Assembly: GCF_003111645.1 (NCBI RefSeq)
Contig: NZ_CP022187.1
Span: 3,224,001-3,288,000, forward strand
Length of the DNA stretch: 64,000 nt
Direction: 5' to 3'
DNA from: Parazoarcus communis
Lineage (GTDB): Bacteria; Pseudomonadota; Gammaproteobacteria; Burkholderiales; Rhodocyclaceae
Shown here piece by piece: positions 8,760 through 17,904 of the stretch (position 1 is its first letter; each line of letters opens with the position of its first letter). Under the pieces are notes generated by a model. The model was not told the DNA's origin and searched no databases. It was given only the letters and a program-made list of their open reading frames with translations. The translations under genes were made by a program, and so were the position numbers.

Positions 8760-10322
8760 ATGAAACCAAGCCAGGAAAAGGATTGCTGCCTGATGTGGCG
8801 TCAGCTGCTGCCCGACTTCGAGCGTGATGGCGCAACGCTGCAAAGCCAGCTTCGGAGCGCCATCGTGGCCGCGATTCTCGACGCCCGCATCGCCAGCGGC
8901 TCGCGCCTGCCCTCCAGCCGCAATCTTGCAGTGATGCTGAAGGTTGCCCGCAACACCGTGGTCCTCACGCTCGAGCAACTGGTATGTGACGGCTATCTTG
9001 AGGCGCGCCCGCGCAGCGGCTACTACGTCAGGCAGGGTTCGCCTGCGCAACCCGAGCCGGTCCAGTCCGAGCACGCAGCCCGTTCCACCCGGGTGGCCTG
9101 GGGCAAACGCCTGGCGGCCACGCCGCAGCGGGACAAATGGCTGGAGAAGCCGGCCGACTGGCAGCGTTACCCCTATCCCTTCGTCTATGGGCAGTTCGAC
9201 CCCAAGATGTTTCCGGTGGCCGAATGGCGCGAGTGCAGCCGGCTGGCGCTGAGCGTGGGCGAGATTCACAACTGGGCGTCCGATGCCATCGAGCACGACG
9301 ACGACGCGCTGGTGGATCAGCTCATCCGGCGGGTGCTGCCGCGCCGCGGCATTGCTGCGCACCCGTCCGAGATCCTGATCACCCTTGGTACCCAGCACGC
9401 CCTGTACATGCTGGCCGAACTGCTGATCAAGCCCGGTACCGGGGTCGCCATCGAGGAGCCGGGCTACATGGATGCCCGCAACATCTGCGCGCGGCGTCAG
9501 GCACGCATCGTTCCGGTGCCGATGGACGCCGACGGTGCGCTGGCGTCCGGTCATCTGAAGGATGTGAGCTACCTGTACTGCACGCCCAGCCATCACTGTC
9601 CGTCGGGCGCCACGCTGTCCACCGAGCGCCGCATCGCATTGCTGCAGGAAGCGGCCAGAAACGACGTGGTGATCATCGAGGACGACTACGATGCCGAGAT
9701 CCAGTACAACGGACAGCCCTCGCCCGCTCTCAAGGCCATCGATCGCCACGATCAGGTGGTGTATATCGGCAGCGTGTCCAAGGTGATCTCACCCGGGCTG
9801 CGCGTCGGCTACATGGTGGGCAATCCGGAGCTCATCTCCGCCGCCCGCAAACTGCGCCGCCTGATGATCCGTCATCCGCCATCCAACAATCAGCGCGCAC
9901 TCGCGCTCTTCATTGCACAGGGACACTACGACTCGCTGCTGCGCCGGACCACGTCGATCCTGTCGGAGCGGGCAGAGCTGCTGTCCGATGCACTCACCCG
10001 TCACCTGTCCGATTTCGAGTTCCGCCGTCCGAGCGGCGGTGCCTCGATCTGGGCAAAGGTCCCGGACGGCATCGATCCCCTTCGGCTGCGTCGCGAGGCG
10101 ATGGACGCCGGCGTGCTGATCGAGTCCGGCGAGCCCTTCTTCTCCGGTTCGGCCCACGAGCACTTCATCCGGCTGGGCTATGCGTCGATCGCACCGGAGA
10201 AGATCGAGGCGGGTATCATCGCGCTCGCACAGGTGGTGAAGAAATGCCGGCCGGCGCGATCGAATCATTCGATTCGTCTACTTCGGCCCTCGGAATACGG
10301 GGCGGTGGCAATGGCCAGTTGA
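8760..10322 (+). CDS. MocR-family GntR/aminotransferase regulator
   Basis: An N-terminal GntR winged helix (about residues 25-90; GSRLPSSRNLAVMLKVARNTVVLTL) is fused to a fold-type I aminotransferase domain. The PLP-binding regions are visible: an EDDYDAEIQY strand and the Schiff-base lysine in SVSKVISPGLRVGYMVG. MocR proteins use PLP or amino-acid adducts as effectors and often control vitamin B6, GABA, taurine or ectoine genes. The frame opens earlier (8337), but the encoded residues do not resemble the family and the operator lies inside that stretch, so the ATG at 8760 is chosen. The target gene is not evident: tpx upstream has its own terminator. Confidence 0.88.
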   Translation: MKPSQEKDCCLMWRQLLPDFERDGATLQSQLRSAIVAAILDARIASGSRLPSSRNLAVMLKVARNTVVLTLEQLVCDGYLEARPRSGYYVRQGSPAQPEPVQSEHAARSTRVAWGKRLAATPQRDKWLEKPADWQRYPYPFVYGQFDPKMFPVAEWRECSRLALSVGEIHNWASDAIEHDDDALVDQLIRRVLPRRGIAAHPSEILITLGTQHALYMLAELLIKPGTGVAIEEPGYMDARNICARRQARIVPVPMDADGALASGHLKDVSYLYCTPSHHCPSGATLSTERRIALLQEAARNDVVIIEDDYDAEIQYNGQPSPALKAIDRHDQVVYIGSVSKVISPGLRVGYMVGNPELISAARKLRRLMIRHPPSNNQRALALFIAQGHYDSLLRRTTSILSERAELLSDALTRHLSDFEFRRPSGGASIWAKVPDGIDPLRLRREAMDAGVLIESGEPFFSGSAHEHFIRLGYASIAPEKIEAGIIALAQVVKKCRPARSNHSIRLLRPSEYGAVAMAS

Positions 10323-10380
10323 GTCAGGCCGCAGAACCTTTGTACCGGGGGCGCGGTCCGACTGCCACATTCCATCGTTC

Positions 10381-11643
10381 ATGGCCAACATGTCGACGAC
10401 CCGCGTACTTCCCCTGTTTTGCTGGTGCAGTCCGGCCTGGCGTCACCTTGCCGCTGCACTCGTGCTGTCCCTGTCTGCCGGCGCAGTGCCTGCCCAGGTC
10501 GCGGGCCCGCAATGGCAGGGTGCGGCCTTCGAAGGCGACCGTGCGGCGCTGACCCGGCTCGCCGAGGCCGGGGCCAAGGTGATTCGTGTCTATCGTGAGT
10601 CCGACGCCTGGGTGCTCGATGAGGCGCAGGCACGGGGTCTCAAGGTGGTAATGGGCCTGTGGGTCGGGCATCCGCGCCACGGGTTCCGTCTCGACGATGG
10701 CGCTGCGCTGCGGGCGCAGGAGGAGGACATCCGGCGCTTTGTCATGCGCTATCGCGGCCACCCGGCGATCATTGCCTGGGGCGTGGGGAACGAAGTCGAA
10801 ACCGGTGAGGCCGACCCCATGCCCGCCTGGCGCGAGGTTGATCGTCTCGCCGGGGTGGTGAAGAAGCTCGATCCCGCCCGGCCGACGATGATGGTGGTGG
10901 CCGACACCAGCCTCGACCGCCTCAAGCTGCTGGCCGATTGTTGTGCCAATGTCGATCTGCTCGGCATCAATCTCTATGCCGGCGCGGTGTTCGATCTGCC
11001 ACAGCGCTTGCGCAGCGCGGGTATCACCAAGCCGGTTGTCGTCGCCGAACTCGGTGCGCTGGGTCAGTGGCAGGCCGGGCGCAAACCCTGGGGCGCGCCG
11101 GTGGAGCTCACCAGCCGCCAAAAGGCGGACTTCTATCGCAAGGCGCTGGCCGCACTGCATGCCGAACCACAGGTGCGCGGGGTGTTTCCTTTCCTGTGGG
11201 GCGCCAAGCAGGAGCAGACCGCCACCTGGCACGGCCTGCTGCTGGCTGACGGCAGCCTCACCGAAATGACCGATGCGCTGGCCGAGGCGTGGGGCCGCCC
11301 GCTCCTGCACCGCGCGCCGACGATTCTCGGCGTGGGCATCTCGGCCGACGTGTTCGCGCCGGGCGCGAGGGTGTCGGCCGGGGTCGACGCCCGCAGTGCC
11401 GACGATGTGCGTCTGAGCACGGAGTGGGTCGTGCGGGCCGAAGCCACCGACCTGCGCCTGGGGGGCGACAAGGAAGCCGCCCCCGCCCGCATCGATGTTC
11501 CGCTGCTGGGCTCGGACAACGGTCAGGTGAGCTTTCTTGCGCCGAAACAGCCCGGCGCCTATCGCCTGTTCATCACGGTCAGGGGCGCAGGCGGCAAGGC
11601 CGCGACCGCCAACTTGCCGTTCCTGGTGCGCGTGGCCCCCTGA
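10381..11643 (+). CDS. Exported glycosidase-like TIM-barrel protein
   Basis: A hydrophobic signal sequence (about residues 20-38) leads into a barrel resembling glycoside hydrolase family 2/5 catalytic domains. WGVGNEVE carries the expected acid/base Glu after an Asn, and VVVAELGALG offers a candidate nucleophile Glu at a strand end. The FLWGAKQ segment resembles a late-barrel tryptophan strand. The C-terminal 110 residues look beta-rich and may be a sandwich domain. The substrate cannot be read from the sequence. An alternative start is the Met at 10390. Confidence 0.65.
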   Translation: MANMSTTRVLPLFCWCSPAWRHLAAALVLSLSAGAVPAQVAGPQWQGAAFEGDRAALTRLAEAGAKVIRVYRESDAWVLDEAQARGLKVVMGLWVGHPRHGFRLDDGAALRAQEEDIRRFVMRYRGHPAIIAWGVGNEVETGEADPMPAWREVDRLAGVVKKLDPARPTMMVVADTSLDRLKLLADCCANVDLLGINLYAGAVFDLPQRLRSAGITKPVVVAELGALGQWQAGRKPWGAPVELTSRQKADFYRKALAALHAEPQVRGVFPFLWGAKQEQTATWHGLLLADGSLTEMTDALAEAWGRPLLHRAPTILGVGISADVFAPGARVSAGVDARSADDVRLSTEWVVRAEATDLRLGGDKEAAPARIDVPLLGSDNGQVSFLAPKQPGAYRLFITVRGAGGKAATANLPFLVRVAP

Positions 11644-11699
11644 CGCATTGCCTTTTCGTTTCTGACGGGCGGCAGCGTGGGCCGCGATACGCTTGCGCC

Positions 11700-13211
11700 C
11701 TACTGGAACGCCACCTCGGTAAAGCTTCTCAGCTTGCGACTGTGCAACTTGTCCACGCCCTGTTCGCGCAGGCGCTCGATGGCGCGGATGCCGATTCTCA
11801 GGTGCTGATCGACGCGCTCGCGGTAGAACTGGTTGGCCATGCCGGGGAGCTTGATCTCGCCATGCAGGGGTTTGTCGCTGACGCATAGCAGGGTGCCGTA
11901 GGGCACGCGGAAGCGGAAGCCGTTGGCGGCGATGGTGGCGGACTCCATGTCGAGCGCGACTGCACGGCTCTGGCTGAAGCGGCGCTCCGGGCTGCTGTTG
12001 CCGCCGTGCGAGGGCAGCAGCTCCCAGTTGCGGTTGTCGGTGCTGGCCACGGTGCCGGTGCGCATCAGGCGCTTGAGCTCATAGCCGCTGAGCCGGGTCA
12101 CGTCGGCCACTGCGGCCTGCAGCGCGAGCTGCACCTCGGCCAGCGGCGGGATCGGCACCCACAGCGGCAGTTCCTCGTCCAGCACGTGATCTTCGCGTAC
12201 ATAGCCGTGAGCCAGCACGTAGTCGCCCAGTTCCTGTGTGTTGCGCAGCCCCGCGCAGTGGCCGAGCATGATCCAGGCGTGGGGGCGCAACACCGCGATG
12301 TGATCGGTAATGGTCTTGGCGTTGGCCGGGCCGACCCCGATATTCACCATGGTGATGCCGCCGCGCCCGGTGCGCTTGAGATGGTAGGCCGGCATCTGCG
12401 GCAGCCGCGGCGGTGCCTTGCCCGCTTCATCGCCGGGATGCGCGGTCTCGTCAGCGCGGCGGGTGATGACGTTGCCGGGCTCGACGAAGGCCTTGTAGCC
12501 GTGATCCGCAGTGTTTTCCTGCATCAGGGTATGGCCCAGCTTGATGAACTCGTCGATGTAGAACTGATAGTTGGTAAACAGCACGAAGTTCTGGAAATGC
12601 TCGGGCGCGGTGCCGGTGTAGTGGCTCAGGCGTTGCAGCGAGTAGTCCACCCGCGGGGCCGTGAACAGCGCGAGCGGATGGGGTTCGCCCGCCGGTGGCT
12701 CGTAGGTGCCGTTGGCGATGCCGTCGTCCATCGCGTTGAGATCGGGCAGATCGAAGATGTCACGCAGGCGCTGGCGCTGTGCGGGATCGAGCTGACCTTC
12801 GATGTGATCCTGGCCGGTCATCGCAAAGTGCAGCGGGATCGGCTGCGTACTGCTGCCGATCTCCAGCGAAACACCGTGATTTTCCAGCAAGAGTCGGAAC
12901 TGCTCGGGGTAGTAGTCGGCAAACAGTCCGGGCCGCGTGAGTGTCGTTTCATAGATGCCGGGCCCGGCCACGAAACCGTAGGACAGGCGCGAATCGGCAC
13001 GCGCGACGGTATCGGTGCGCACGCGCACGAAGGGATAGCAGGCGCGCACGTGGCGACCGACGCCGTCGCCGGCGACGAAGCGTTGCAGCGCATTGCGCAG
13101 GTGGGAAACACCGCTGTCGTAGATCTCGCTTACACGGGCCATCGCGGCGACCGGGTCGTCGAAGCGCGAAGGGGCAAAGTAGGGCGCGTCACCATGGACT
13201 TCGGGAGCCAT
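11700..13211 (-). CDS. amn: AMP nucleosidase
   Basis: AMP nucleosidase hydrolyses AMP to adenine and ribose-5-phosphate. The 503-residue length fits Amn, with an N-terminal regulatory half and a C-terminal nucleoside-phosphorylase-like catalytic half. Recognisable segments include TMVNIGVGPANAKTITDH, HAWIMLGHCAGLR, VLDEELPLWVPIPP, VALDMESATIAANG (the MES motif of this fold) and LCVSDKPLHGEIKLPG. It stands alone, convergent with the glycosidase-like gene. Confidence 0.93.
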   Translation of the reverse strand: MAPEVHGDAPYFAPSRFDDPVAAMARVSEIYDSGVSHLRNALQRFVAGDGVGRHVRACYPFVRVRTDTVARADSRLSYGFVAGPGIYETTLTRPGLFADYYPEQFRLLLENHGVSLEIGSSTQPIPLHFAMTGQDHIEGQLDPAQRQRLRDIFDLPDLNAMDDGIANGTYEPPAGEPHPLALFTAPRVDYSLQRLSHYTGTAPEHFQNFVLFTNYQFYIDEFIKLGHTLMQENTADHGYKAFVEPGNVITRRADETAHPGDEAGKAPPRLPQMPAYHLKRTGRGGITMVNIGVGPANAKTITDHIAVLRPHAWIMLGHCAGLRNTQELGDYVLAHGYVREDHVLDEELPLWVPIPPLAEVQLALQAAVADVTRLSGYELKRLMRTGTVASTDNRNWELLPSHGGNSSPERRFSQSRAVALDMESATIAANGFRFRVPYGTLLCVSDKPLHGEIKLPGMANQFYRERVDQHLRIGIRAIERLREQGVDKLHSRKLRSFTEVAFQ

Positions 13212-13422
13212 GACAGCCTCCTGTGGGTTTATCAGTTCGATTCAGGCCGAGCGTAGCGCAGTTCCGTGTGGATAGGATGAAGCCCGGCCAAACCGGCACG
13301 GGATCCGGGGTTTCGCCCTGGCGGCGTGTTAAGCGACAAGGTCTTGATCCTGCACATATCCCTCGTGCCGCATGGGGGCTATGCTTCTTCGTGTACATCG
13401 TGTCGATCGCAAAGAGTTCGTC

Positions 13423-13719
13423 ATGCCGCGTCGCTTTTTCCTGATCCTGGTCGTGCTTGCCGGGTATGCCCTGCCCGCGTATCCGGGGCCGTGGCGAGCC
13501 CTTGAGAACAATGTGCAGGGCTGGGCGTTGATGACACCCGACGAGCGCATCGAGCATCAGCGCCGTCTGCGCGGCTTCGATACCTACGAGGCCTGCGCAG
13601 CCTATGTCGCCGCGCACCATGCCGAAATGCAGGCCAGGGCAGATCGCGCCGGCCTCGTGCTGAGCCCGCGTCGGCAGTCCGTGTGTGATCAGTTGCGTGC
13701 CGAGGGCAGGCTGAAATGA
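13423..13719 (+). CDS. Small exported protein of unknown function
   Basis: This 98-residue protein starts MPRRFFLILVVLAGYA, a clear signal sequence, followed by a charged helical region with two cysteines (EACAAY and SVCDQL). I do not recognise a family. An ATG at 13372 would add 17 residues lacking signal character. Its stop overlaps the start of the ferric-reductase-like gene (ATGA), so it belongs to that operon and is probably a periplasmic accessory. Confidence 0.7.
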   Translation: MPRRFFLILVVLAGYALPAYPGPWRALENNVQGWALMTPDERIEHQRRLRGFDTYEACAAYVAAHHAEMQARADRAGLVLSPRRQSVCDQLRAEGRLK

Positions 13720-14984
13720 ACACGCGGTCCCGCTTCCCGCTCAATGAAATGATCGCGCCCGCCTTGCTGCTGATGCTTGCACTGAGTGGCGCCGGATGGG
13801 CGCTGCCACAGGGTTTGCCGCCCTGGCGCAGCGTCGCCATCGTATCGGCCTGGCTCGGCACCGGCCTGCTGGTGGGCAGTCTGCTGCTGATGGTCAGGGG
13901 GCCGCGGCTGGCTGCACTCCTAGGCGGGCTCGACGTTCAGTATCGCTGGCATCATCGCAGCGGGACGCTTGCCTATGTGCTGTTGCTGCTGCATCCGCTG
14001 GCCATCGCACTCGATGCCTGGACACAGTCGCCGCAGCGCGCATGGCAGGCACTGGCGCCCTGGTTCCAGAGCTGGCCGCTGTGGCTGGGCTGGGCCGGGC
14101 TGCTGTTTCTGATGCTCGGTCTCGCCACGACCTTCAGCCTCAACCTGCCCTACCGGCGCTGGCGTGCGCTGCATTATCTGCCCGGTATCGGCGTGCTGTG
14201 CGGGCTGCTTCATGTGTGGGCCCTGCTGGGCGAGCCGGGTGCGCTGTGGGTGTTCATGGCACTGGCAGTGCTCGCCCTGTGCTGGCGCCTGTTCGGGGTG
14301 GATCTCGGCATCGGCGCCCATGCCTACCGGGTGCGCAGCGTGGTGAAACCTGCGGCGCGGATGATCGAAGCGGTGCTCGATCCCTGCGGCGCCCGCCTGC
14401 GGGTGGTGCCGGGCCAGTTCGTGTTTGCCGCCTTCGGCGATGGTCCGCACTTTCATGGTTGCGGCGAGTTTCACCCGTTTACGGTGAGCGGCATCGGCGC
14501 CGATGGCAGCCTCGCGGTGGGGATCAAGGCGCTGGGGCCGTGCTCGACCCATGTGCAGGCGCTCGAATCCGGCGTGCTGGTGCGGCTGGAAGGCCCCTTC
14601 GGCAACTTTCTGGCCGGGCGCCATTCCAGTGCCCAGTTGTGGATTGCCGGCGGCATCGGCATCACCCCGTTTCTGGCTGTGCTGCGGCGCGAACGCCTCG
14701 CGCATCCGACCACCCTGATCTACCTTTACCGCAGCGACGCCGATGCGGCCTACCTCGAGGAGCTGAAGGTCCTTGCGGCGGCCGACTCCGCGCTTACACT
14801 GATCACCATGCGTGCCGATGGCGCGCCCGATTTCGACGCCTTGCTCGGCAACATCGAGGACGTGTCCGGGCGTGTCGTCTACCTGTGCGGTCCGGCGCCG
14901 CTGATCGATGCCGCGCGTGCGTCGCTCGACCGCCACGGTGTGCCGGGCGCATCCATTCACTTTGAAAGGTTTGACTTCCGATAA
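13716..14984 (+). CDS. Ferric-reductase-like transmembrane flavocytochrome
   Basis: The N-terminal half has about six membrane helices of the ferric reductase/NADPH oxidase type. Histidine pairs placed to bind heme b occur in YRWHHRSG...LLLLHPLAIAL and in RALHYLPG...GLLHVWALLG. The C-terminal half is an FNR-like module: a FAD-binding barrel followed by an NAD(P)H domain with LWIAGGIGITPFLAVL and VYLCGPAPLIDAA. It would move electrons from cytoplasmic NAD(P)H across the membrane. Its stop shares a base with the start of the cytochrome b5-like gene, making that protein the obvious candidate acceptor. Confidence 0.88.
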   Translation: MNTRSRFPLNEMIAPALLLMLALSGAGWALPQGLPPWRSVAIVSAWLGTGLLVGSLLLMVRGPRLAALLGGLDVQYRWHHRSGTLAYVLLLLHPLAIALDAWTQSPQRAWQALAPWFQSWPLWLGWAGLLFLMLGLATTFSLNLPYRRWRALHYLPGIGVLCGLLHVWALLGEPGALWVFMALAVLALCWRLFGVDLGIGAHAYRVRSVVKPAARMIEAVLDPCGARLRVVPGQFVFAAFGDGPHFHGCGEFHPFTVSGIGADGSLAVGIKALGPCSTHVQALESGVLVRLEGPFGNFLAGRHSSAQLWIAGGIGITPFLAVLRRERLAHPTTLIYLYRSDADAAYLEELKVLAAADSALTLITMRADGAPDFDALLGNIEDVSGRVVYLCGPAPLIDAARASLDRHGVPGASIHFERFDFR

Positions 14985-15349
14985 TGCGCAAGCTCTTTGT
15001 TTCTTCCACGCTGGTGTTCTGGCTTGCGGTGGGCGGGTTCTGGATCGCAAGCCTGATGACGACTGCGCCCGACGCCGGGGCTGAAGTGAAGCCGGCGGCA
15101 GCCGTGCGCGTGGTAACGGCGGCCGAGGTGGCGCGGCACAACAGTGCGGCGGACTGCTGGATGATTCTCGGCACCGATGTCTTCGATTTCAGTACCTATC
15201 TGCCGCAGCACCCGTCCGATCCGGATGTGATCACGCCGTGGTGCGGCAAGGATGCGTCCGAGGCCTACCTCACCAAGACCAAGGGGCGCCCGCACTCGCC
15301 CTACGCCGACGCCCTGCTGCCGAAATACCATATCGGTGTGCTGAAGTAA
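14984..15349 (+). CDS. Membrane-anchored cytochrome b5-like protein
   Basis: An N-terminal hydrophobic segment (residues 5-25) serves as anchor or signal. A short cytochrome b5-like heme domain covers about residues 45-121: TAAEVARHNSAADCWMILG, the DFSTYLPQHP loop with His76, and a second candidate heme ligand His104 in GRPHSPYADALL. The canonical HPGG is altered to HPSD. The orientation of the anchor suggests a periplasmic heme. Bacterial cytochrome b5 proteins beside ferric-reductase-like flavocytochromes suggest a two-protein electron-transfer chain; the terminal acceptor is unknown. Confidence 0.82.
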   Translation: MRKLFVSSTLVFWLAVGGFWIASLMTTAPDAGAEVKPAAAVRVVTAAEVARHNSAADCWMILGTDVFDFSTYLPQHPSDPDVITPWCGKDASEAYLTKTKGRPHSPYADALLPKYHIGVLK

Positions 15350-15462
15350 GGCTTGGATGGGCCGGCCGACCCTGCCGGTGGACACAAGCGTGCTTGTCTC
15401 TAGAATGGGGCCTCGCAGCGATTGCGCATGGACATTCGCCAAGGGATCTCGGGAAATCGGAT

Positions 15463-16383
15463 ATGGAACTCAAATGGCTCGAGGACTTCCTGAGTCTCGT
15501 CGCCAGCGGCAGCTTTTCGCGCTCGGCCGAGCAGCGCCACGTCACCCAGCCGGCGTTCTCACGCCGCATCCGCGCGCTTGAAGCCTGGCTCGGCGTCGCC
15601 CTGATCGACCGCAGCACCTATCCCACCCGGCTCACACCTGCGGGCGAGGCCTTCAAGGGGCCGGCCGCCGATCTGGTCAAGCGTCTGCATGCGGCGCGCG
15701 CCCAGGTGCGCGGTTACCAGGCGGTTGCGAGCGATGCGCTGGTGTTTGCCGTTCCGCATACGCTGGCGTTTGCCTTCTTTCCCGGCTGGCTCGGCCAGCT
15801 CAAGGCCGGTTTCGGCGAACTGCCGACACGCCTGATGGCGGGCAATGTCCATGACGTGGTGATGACGCTGGTCGAGGGCGGCTGCGACCTGCTGCTGTGC
15901 TATCACCACGCATCGCACCCGGTGTGGCTCGATCCGGCGCGCTTCGAAGGCCTGACCCTGGGAGTCGAGCGCGTACGTCCCTTCATTCCCCGCACGGCGG
16001 CGCAGGACCGCCACTGGCAGCTGCCCGGCACCCCGGATGCGCCGGTTCCGTTCCTGCGCTACGGGCCCAACACCTATCTGCGGCGCATGGTCGACACCAT
16101 CCTCGACCGTGCCACGACCCCGGTCCATCTGGCGCTGCACTACGAATCCGACATGGCCGAGAGTCTCAAGGCCATGCTGCTGGCCGGCCACGGGCTGGCC
16201 TTCTTGCCCGAGAGTGCGGTCAGTGGCGAGCTCAAGCGCGGCGATCTGGTGGGTGCGGGCGGGCCGGAGTGGAGTCTCGACATGGAGGTGCGCCTGTACC
16301 GCGATCGCGCCAACGTCCGTCCCGAACTCGAGCAGTTGTGGGAGCACCTGTTGAGCACCGCTGCGGCGTCTCCTGCTGCCTGA
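15463..16383 (+). CDS. LysR-family regulator, HypT-like
   Basis: This LTTR starts MELKWLEDFLSLVASGSFSR with HTH QPAFSRRIRALEAWLG, followed by a substrate-binding-like effector domain. Stretches such as DLLLCYHH, RYGPNTYLRRMVD and AGHGLAFLPESAV resemble the E. coli HypT (YjiE) subgroup, which responds to hypochlorite by methionine oxidation. This subgroup call is from memory, not a search. The long open frame upstream (from 15238) is an overlap with the cytochrome b5 gene. Glutamate dehydrogenase follows codirectionally 136 bases later. Confidence 0.82.
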   Translation: MELKWLEDFLSLVASGSFSRSAEQRHVTQPAFSRRIRALEAWLGVALIDRSTYPTRLTPAGEAFKGPAADLVKRLHAARAQVRGYQAVASDALVFAVPHTLAFAFFPGWLGQLKAGFGELPTRLMAGNVHDVVMTLVEGGCDLLLCYHHASHPVWLDPARFEGLTLGVERVRPFIPRTAAQDRHWQLPGTPDAPVPFLRYGPNTYLRRMVDTILDRATTPVHLALHYESDMAESLKAMLLAGHGLAFLPESAVSGELKRGDLVGAGGPEWSLDMEVRLYRDRANVRPELEQLWEHLLSTAAASPAA

Positions 16384-16519
16384 GCCTGGTCGCGGAGTGC
16401 GGTGCATGCCCGCATGGCATGGTTATGCGCAGAACGCATGAGGACATGAAGCAACAGCATCCTCTCGCCATTTGAGCTTGCGCAGAATGCGTGCTTCACT
16501 CCCCACACGGAAGAAGCAC

Positions 16520-17830
16520 ATGTCTGCATTGCCCGGTTCCGATTACGCCAAGGCCCGCATCGCCGGCCTGTCCTACCTCAATCCGGCTGCGCCCGAACCG
16601 TGGGCGAGCTTCGTCGAGCAGATCGAACGCGTCCGCCCCTACCTGGGCGATCTCGAACGCTGGATCGAGACTCTCAAGCACCCCAAGCGCACCCTGATCG
16701 TCGATGTGCCGATCGAGCGCGACGACGGCACGATTGCGCACTACGAGGGTTACCGGGTGCAGCACAACCTGTCGCGTGGTCCGGGCAAGGGCGGCATCCG
16801 CTTCCACCCCGATGTGACGCTCAACGAAGTGATGGCGCTGTCGGGCTGGATGACGGTCAAGAACGCGGCGGTCGGCCTGCCCTTCGGTGGCGCAAAAGGC
16901 GGCATCCGCCTCGATCCGAAGAGCGTGAGCAAGGGTGAGCTGCAGCGCATCACGCGCCGCTTCACCTCGGAGATCGGCATCATCATCGGCCCCGACCGCG
17001 ACATTCCGGCGCCGGATGTCGGCACCAACGAGATGACCATGGCGATCATGATGGACACCTTCTCGATGAACCGCGGAGGCACTGCGACCGGCGTCGTCAC
17101 CGGCAAGCCGATCGCGCTCGGCGGCAGCCTCGGGCGCCGTGAGGCCACCGGTCGCGGCGTGTTCATCACCGCCCGCGAAGCGGCACGTCACCTCAACGTG
17201 CCGCTCGAAGGCGCGCGTGTCGTGGTGCAGGGTTTCGGCAACGTCGGCGGCATTGGCGCCCGTCTGTTCCATGAGTCCGGTGCGCGCGTGATCGCAATTG
17301 CCGACCACGCCGCCACGCTGGTGAATGAGGCGGGCATCGACATTCCGGCCGCGCTCGCCCACGTCGCCGCCAAGGGCAGTCTTGCAGGCTTTGCCGGCGC
17401 GTCGGCGATCGATATCGAGGACTTCTGGCGCCTCGAATGCGAGTTCCTCGTGCCTGCAGCGCTTGAAGGCCAGATCACGCCGCAGCGCGCCGAAGGCATC
17501 CGCACCCGCATCGTGGTCGAAGGCGCAAACGGCCCGACCACGCCGGCAGCGGACGACATCCTGCGCAATCGCGGCATTCTGGTGGTGCCGGACGTGCTGG
17601 CCAATGCCGGCGGTGTGACCGTGTCCTACTTCGAGTGGGTGCAGGATTTCTCCAGCTTCTTCTGGACCGAGGACGAGATCAACGATCGCCTTGAGCGCAT
17701 CATGGTCGGCGCCTTCAACGCGATCTGGCAGATCGCCGACGAGAAGCAGGTGTCGCTGCGCACCGCCGCCTTCATCATTGCCTGCCATCGAGTGCTCGAA
17801 GCCCGCGCCGAGCGGGGTCTCTACCCCTGA
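16520..17830 (+). CDS. Glu/Leu/Phe/Val dehydrogenase (glutamate dehydrogenase)
   Basis: This enzyme interconverts glutamate and 2-oxoglutarate with ammonia using NAD(P). Motifs include the substrate loop [14 protein letters not shown], the catalytic-lysine segment [33 protein letters not shown], and the dinucleotide fold [30 protein letters not shown] and [14 protein letters not shown] complete the fold. The start at 16520 follows a GGAAGAAG ribosome-binding site; the frame extends 16 codons further back. The length of 436 residues is normal. Coenzyme preference is not assigned. Confidence 0.93.
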   Translation: MSALPGSDYAKARIAGLSYLNPAAPEPWASFVEQIERVRPYLGDLERWIETLKHPKRTLIVDVPIERDDGTIAHYEGYRVQHNLSRGPGKGGIRFHPDVTLNEVMALSGWMTVKNAAVGLPFGGAKGGIRLDPKSVSKGELQRITRRFTSEIGIIIGPDRDIPAPDVGTNEMTMAIMMDTFSMNRGGTATGVVTGKPIALGGSLGRREATGRGVFITAREAARHLNVPLEGARVVVQGFGNVGGIGARLFHESGARVIAIADHAATLVNEAGIDIPAALAHVAAKGSLAGFAGASAIDIEDFWRLECEFLVPAALEGQITPQRAEGIRTRIVVEGANGPTTPAADDILRNRGILVVPDVLANAGGVTVSYFEWVQDFSSFFWTEDEINDRLERIMVGAFNAIWQIADEKQVSLRTAAFIIACHRVLEARAERGLYP

Positions 17831-17858
17831 TCGGGGGTTCAGGGCCGGTTTCTCAGGA

Positions 17859-17904
17859 CGTGCCGCCGGAACGGGGAAAGAGAGTCCGGCGGCACGCCAT
17901 TTTT
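17859..17904 (+). terminator. Rho-independent terminator after glutamate dehydrogenase
   Basis: A 12-bp perfect stem (CGTGCCGCCGGA / TCCGGCGGCACG) is followed by CCATTTTT. The T-run touches the stop codon of the convergent ilvE. Confidence 0.9.

Noticed and set aside
8277-9749. 490-codon minus-strand frame across the MocR gene and its upstream gap
   Set aside because: Shadow of the MocR coding frame; no start signal, and the plus strand shows the GntR and PLP motifs.
12006-13256. 416-codon plus-strand frame over amn
   Set aside because: Antisense to well-conserved AMP nucleosidase motifs; no domain of its own.
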